Shown here: positions 62,154 through 64,000 of the stretch, piece by piece
Position numbering within the stretch: the stretch's first letter is position 1
How the letters are laid out: each line of letters begins with the position of its first letter
Source of the DNA: FEN-299 sp963717945
GTDB taxonomy: Bacteria > Acidobacteriota > Vicinamibacteria > Vicinamibacterales > Fen-181
Direction of reading: 5' to 3'
Length of the DNA stretch: 64,000 nucleotides
Assembly (NCBI GenBank): GCA_963717945.1
Contig: CAVQXT010000007.1
Span: 310,001 to 374,000, forward strand
Notes under the pieces: model-generated
The model's input: only the letters and a program-made list of their open reading frames with translations
Databases searched by the model: none
Told to the model about the DNA's origin: nothing
Made by a program: the position numbers and the translations under genes

Positions 62154-64000
62154 CTACTGGTCCCGGAGCGCGGTCATCGGGTCCACCTGGGAGGCCCGGA
62201 CGGCCGGCACGACGCCGGCCGCGAGCGCCACGCAGCCGAGCACGACGGCGGCCGACACGAAGACGACGGGGTCGTACCCCTTCAATTGATAGAGCAGCGA
62301 CTGGGCGAAGCGACCGGCGAGCGCCGCCAGGACCAGCCCCACCGCGCCGCCAACGACGGTCATGACCGCGGTCTGCGACAGGATCATGCGCCGCACGCGG
62401 ACCGGGTCCGCGCCGAGCGCCATCCGCAGGCCGATCTCTCGAGTCCGCTGCGCCACGGTGTAGGCGAGCACGCCGTAGAGGCCGATCGCGGCGAGCAGCG
62501 TCGCCAGCACCGCGAACGCCGTCGAAAACGTCGTGAGGAGGCGATCGACGAACGTATTGTCGCGGACCTGCTGATCCATCGTCCGCGGGTCCTCGACGGG
62601 GAGGTTCGGGTCGAGTCGCGCGATGACCTTCGGGACCGTCGCCAGCAGGCGGTCCGGCGGCAGCGTGGTCTTCACGTAGAAGCTGAGGAACCCCAACGTC
62701 TCGCCCTGGCGGTAGGGCTCGAAGTACTGGGGGGGCGGCGCCTCTTTGACGTCGCTGTACCGGCTGTCCGCCACGACGCCCACGATCTCGATCTGCGGGG
62801 AATCCCGGGGGCCCTCCTGGAAGTGTTTGCCCACGGCCTGCCGCCCGAGGTTGAACTTCCTGGTGAACGCCTCGTTGACGATGGCCACCCGCGGGCTGCC
62901 CGCGGCGTCGGCGGCGGTGAACTCCCGACCGGTGAGCAGCGGCACGCCAAACGTCCTGAAGTACCCCGGCGCGATCTTGTTGAACGACGCCTGCGTGTCG
63001 GTGTCTGGGCCCGATGGGAAACCTTCGACCTCGAGGCTGCTGGCCCAGTTGTCGCCGCTCAGCGGCGGCACCAGGGCGGCCGTCACGCTGGTGACTCCCG
63101 GCAGGGCCGCCAGCTGGTCCTCCATCCGCCTGAAGAGCTCGAGCGACCGCGTCCCCGTGTAGCCGTTGAGCTGAGGGGACACGCCGAAGGTCACGATGTT
63201 CTCGGTATGGAGGCCCAGGTCCACGCGGCTGACGTTGGCCAGGCTCTTCACGAACAGGCCCGAGCAGACCAGCAGCGTCATCGACAGCCCGATCTGCGCC
63301 GTCACCAGAATCCTGCGGAATCTCGCCGCCGCGCGGCCGCCGCCGGGCTGGCCGGACTGCCCCTTGAGCGCCGTCACCAGGTTCGGCCGCGTGGCGTGCA
63401 GGGCCGGGAACAGCCCGAAGAGCAGGCCGGTTCCGATCGCAATTCCCGCGGCGAACAGCATCACTCGACCGTTCAGCGTGAAGGCCATGGTCCGGGCGAG
63501 GCGGCTCGTCAGCGTTCCCGCGATCAGGTCCAGCGTCCATCGCGCCACCAGGATCCCGAGCGCCCCGCCGGCCAGCGCGAGCAGGCCGGCCTCGGCGAGC
63601 AGCTGCCTCACCACCCGCCAGCGGCTCGCGCCGACGGCCAGCCGGATGGCCATCTCCGACGATCGGCCCGCCGCGCGGGCCAACAGGAGGTTCGCGATGT
63701 TCGCGCACGCGATGAGCAGCACGAGTCCGGTCACCGAGAACAGCAGGATGAGCGGCGTGCGGGCCTCCCGGTGCAGCGAGCTCTGGCCGCGCGGATCGAC
63801 CACGCCCGTCAGCCTGCGCGCCCGGAACCGCTTCATCGTCTGCTGGCTCATCTCCTTCTGGAGGGGCGCCTCGACGTCGTTGATGACCGCCGCGTACGGC
63901 ACGTTGATCGCCGCCATCGCGCGGTCCAGGCTGACGCCCGGCTTCAACCGTCCGAACACGTACGCCCAGTACGACCGCCGGTTCTCGAGCGTGCCCTTCG
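62154..64000 (-). CDS. Acidobacterial duplicated orphan permease (ADOP), 5' end outside window
   Basis: The minus-strand frame is open through base 64000, so the start lies to the right. The visible 615 or so residues match the C-terminal part of MacB/FtsX-like permeases: VFGRLKPGVSLDRAM, LACANIANLLLARAAGR (FtsX segment), a long periplasmic MacB-type domain with EDPRTMDQQVRDNTF, and a second FtsX set ending VPAVRASQVDPMTALR. The two FtsX domains with this signature are typical of the ADOP family that is expanded in Acidobacteriota. No ATPase gene is visible in the window. It is probably a membrane part of a peptide or lipid export system. Confidence 0.9.
   Translation of the reverse strand, partial: KGTLENRRSYWAYVFGRLKPGVSLDRAMAAINVPYAAVINDVEAPLQKEMSQQTMKRFRARRLTGVVDPRGQSSLHREARTPLILLFSVTGLVLLIACANIANLLLARAAGRSSEMAIRLAVGASRWRVVRQLLAEAGLLALAGGALGILVARWTLDLIAGTLTSRLARTMAFTLNGRVMLFAAGIAIGTGLLFGLFPALHATRPNLVTALKGQSGQPGGGRAAARFRRILVTAQIGLSMTLLVCSGLFVKSLANVSRVDLGLHTENIVTFGVSPQLNGYTGTRSLELFRRMEDQLAALPGVTSVTAALVPPLSGDNWASSLEVEGFPSGPDTDTQASFNKIAPGYFRTFGVPLLTGREFTAADAAGSPRVAIVNEAFTRKFNLGRQAVGKHFQEGPRDSPQIEIVGVVADSRYSDVKEAPPPQYFEPYRQGETLGFLSFYVKTTLPPDRLLATVPKVIARLDPNLPVEDPRTMDQQVRDNTFVDRLLTTFSTAFAVLATLLAAIGLYGVLAYTVAQRTREIGLRMALGADPVRVRRMILSQTAVMTVVGGAVGLVLAALAGRFAQSLLYQLKGYDPVVFVSAAVVLGCVALAAGVVPAVRASQVDPMTALRDQ

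Overview
The window is GC-rich, densely coding bacterial chromosome. The best taxonomic guess is Acidobacteriota, possibly class Vicinamibacteria. This rests on the acidobacterial-type duplicated orphan permease at the right edge, repeated secreted amidohydrolase, S46-peptidase and cupin genes, frequent GTG starts with 4-base ATGA/GTGA overlaps, and heptamer-repeat intergenic spacers. No rRNA, tRNA, CRISPR array, transposase or integrase was found.

Layout. (1) 1-7219: end of a [FeFe]-hydrogenase-like Fe-S protein, a cysteine-rich protein, then three genes (HydC/NuoE-like, HydB/NuoF-like, and a fusion of NuoG, GltD/NfnB, ferredoxin and a molybdopterin-like domain). The three match the architecture of the Stn family of electron-bifurcating, ferredoxin-dependent transhydrogenases known from acetogens. 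glyA follows. (2) 8633-14772: heavy-metal RND efflux operon (small secreted Cys/His protein, CzcC-, CzcB- and CzcA-like). (3) 14843-31674: mixed metabolism. It holds a split ComDE-type thiamine-diphosphate decarboxylase, a D-aminoacylase-like amidohydrolase, a FadL-type porin, RidA, an ABC exporter pair, aldo/keto reductase, phosphoesterase, MFS exporter, gamma-glutamyltransferase, a YtcJ-like amidohydrolase and a frameshifted lipoprotein. (4) 31690-38198: thrB-thrC, a cupin protein, cytochrome c, a Crp/Fnr regulator with the RIC iron-sulfur repair protein (nitrosative or oxidative stress), and an NlpC/P60 hydrolase. (5) 38346-49010: tandem UvrA2-like ATPases (four ABC modules in two polypeptides), an RRM protein, a NYN/OST-HTH RNA-binding protein, a GNAT enzyme and an acyltransferase-ACP-ligase fusion. 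(6) 49011-51066: a repeat-rich, poorly coding stretch around one membrane protein. (7) 51067-57084: GTP-dependent PEP carboxykinase, thioredoxin-like lipoprotein, S46 peptidase, old-yellow-enzyme-type oxidoreductase and a 23-residue Lys/Ala-rich peptide. (8) 57314-62075: an overlapping minus-strand cell-surface glycan cluster (GT2, methyltransferase, polyisoprenyl-phosphate sugar synthase, frameshifted GT-C). (9) 62154-64000: partial ADOP permease.

How it works together. The Stn-type complex would balance NADH, NADPH and ferredoxin pools in an anaerobic or fermentative phase. The Crp/Fnr-RIC pair and cytochrome c suggest life near oxic/anoxic or nitrogen-oxide boundaries. The most unusual non-gene structure is a set of short repeat families in spacers. 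One of them, a 21-bp unit, is also translated in frame as the linker that joins the two UvrA-like halves.
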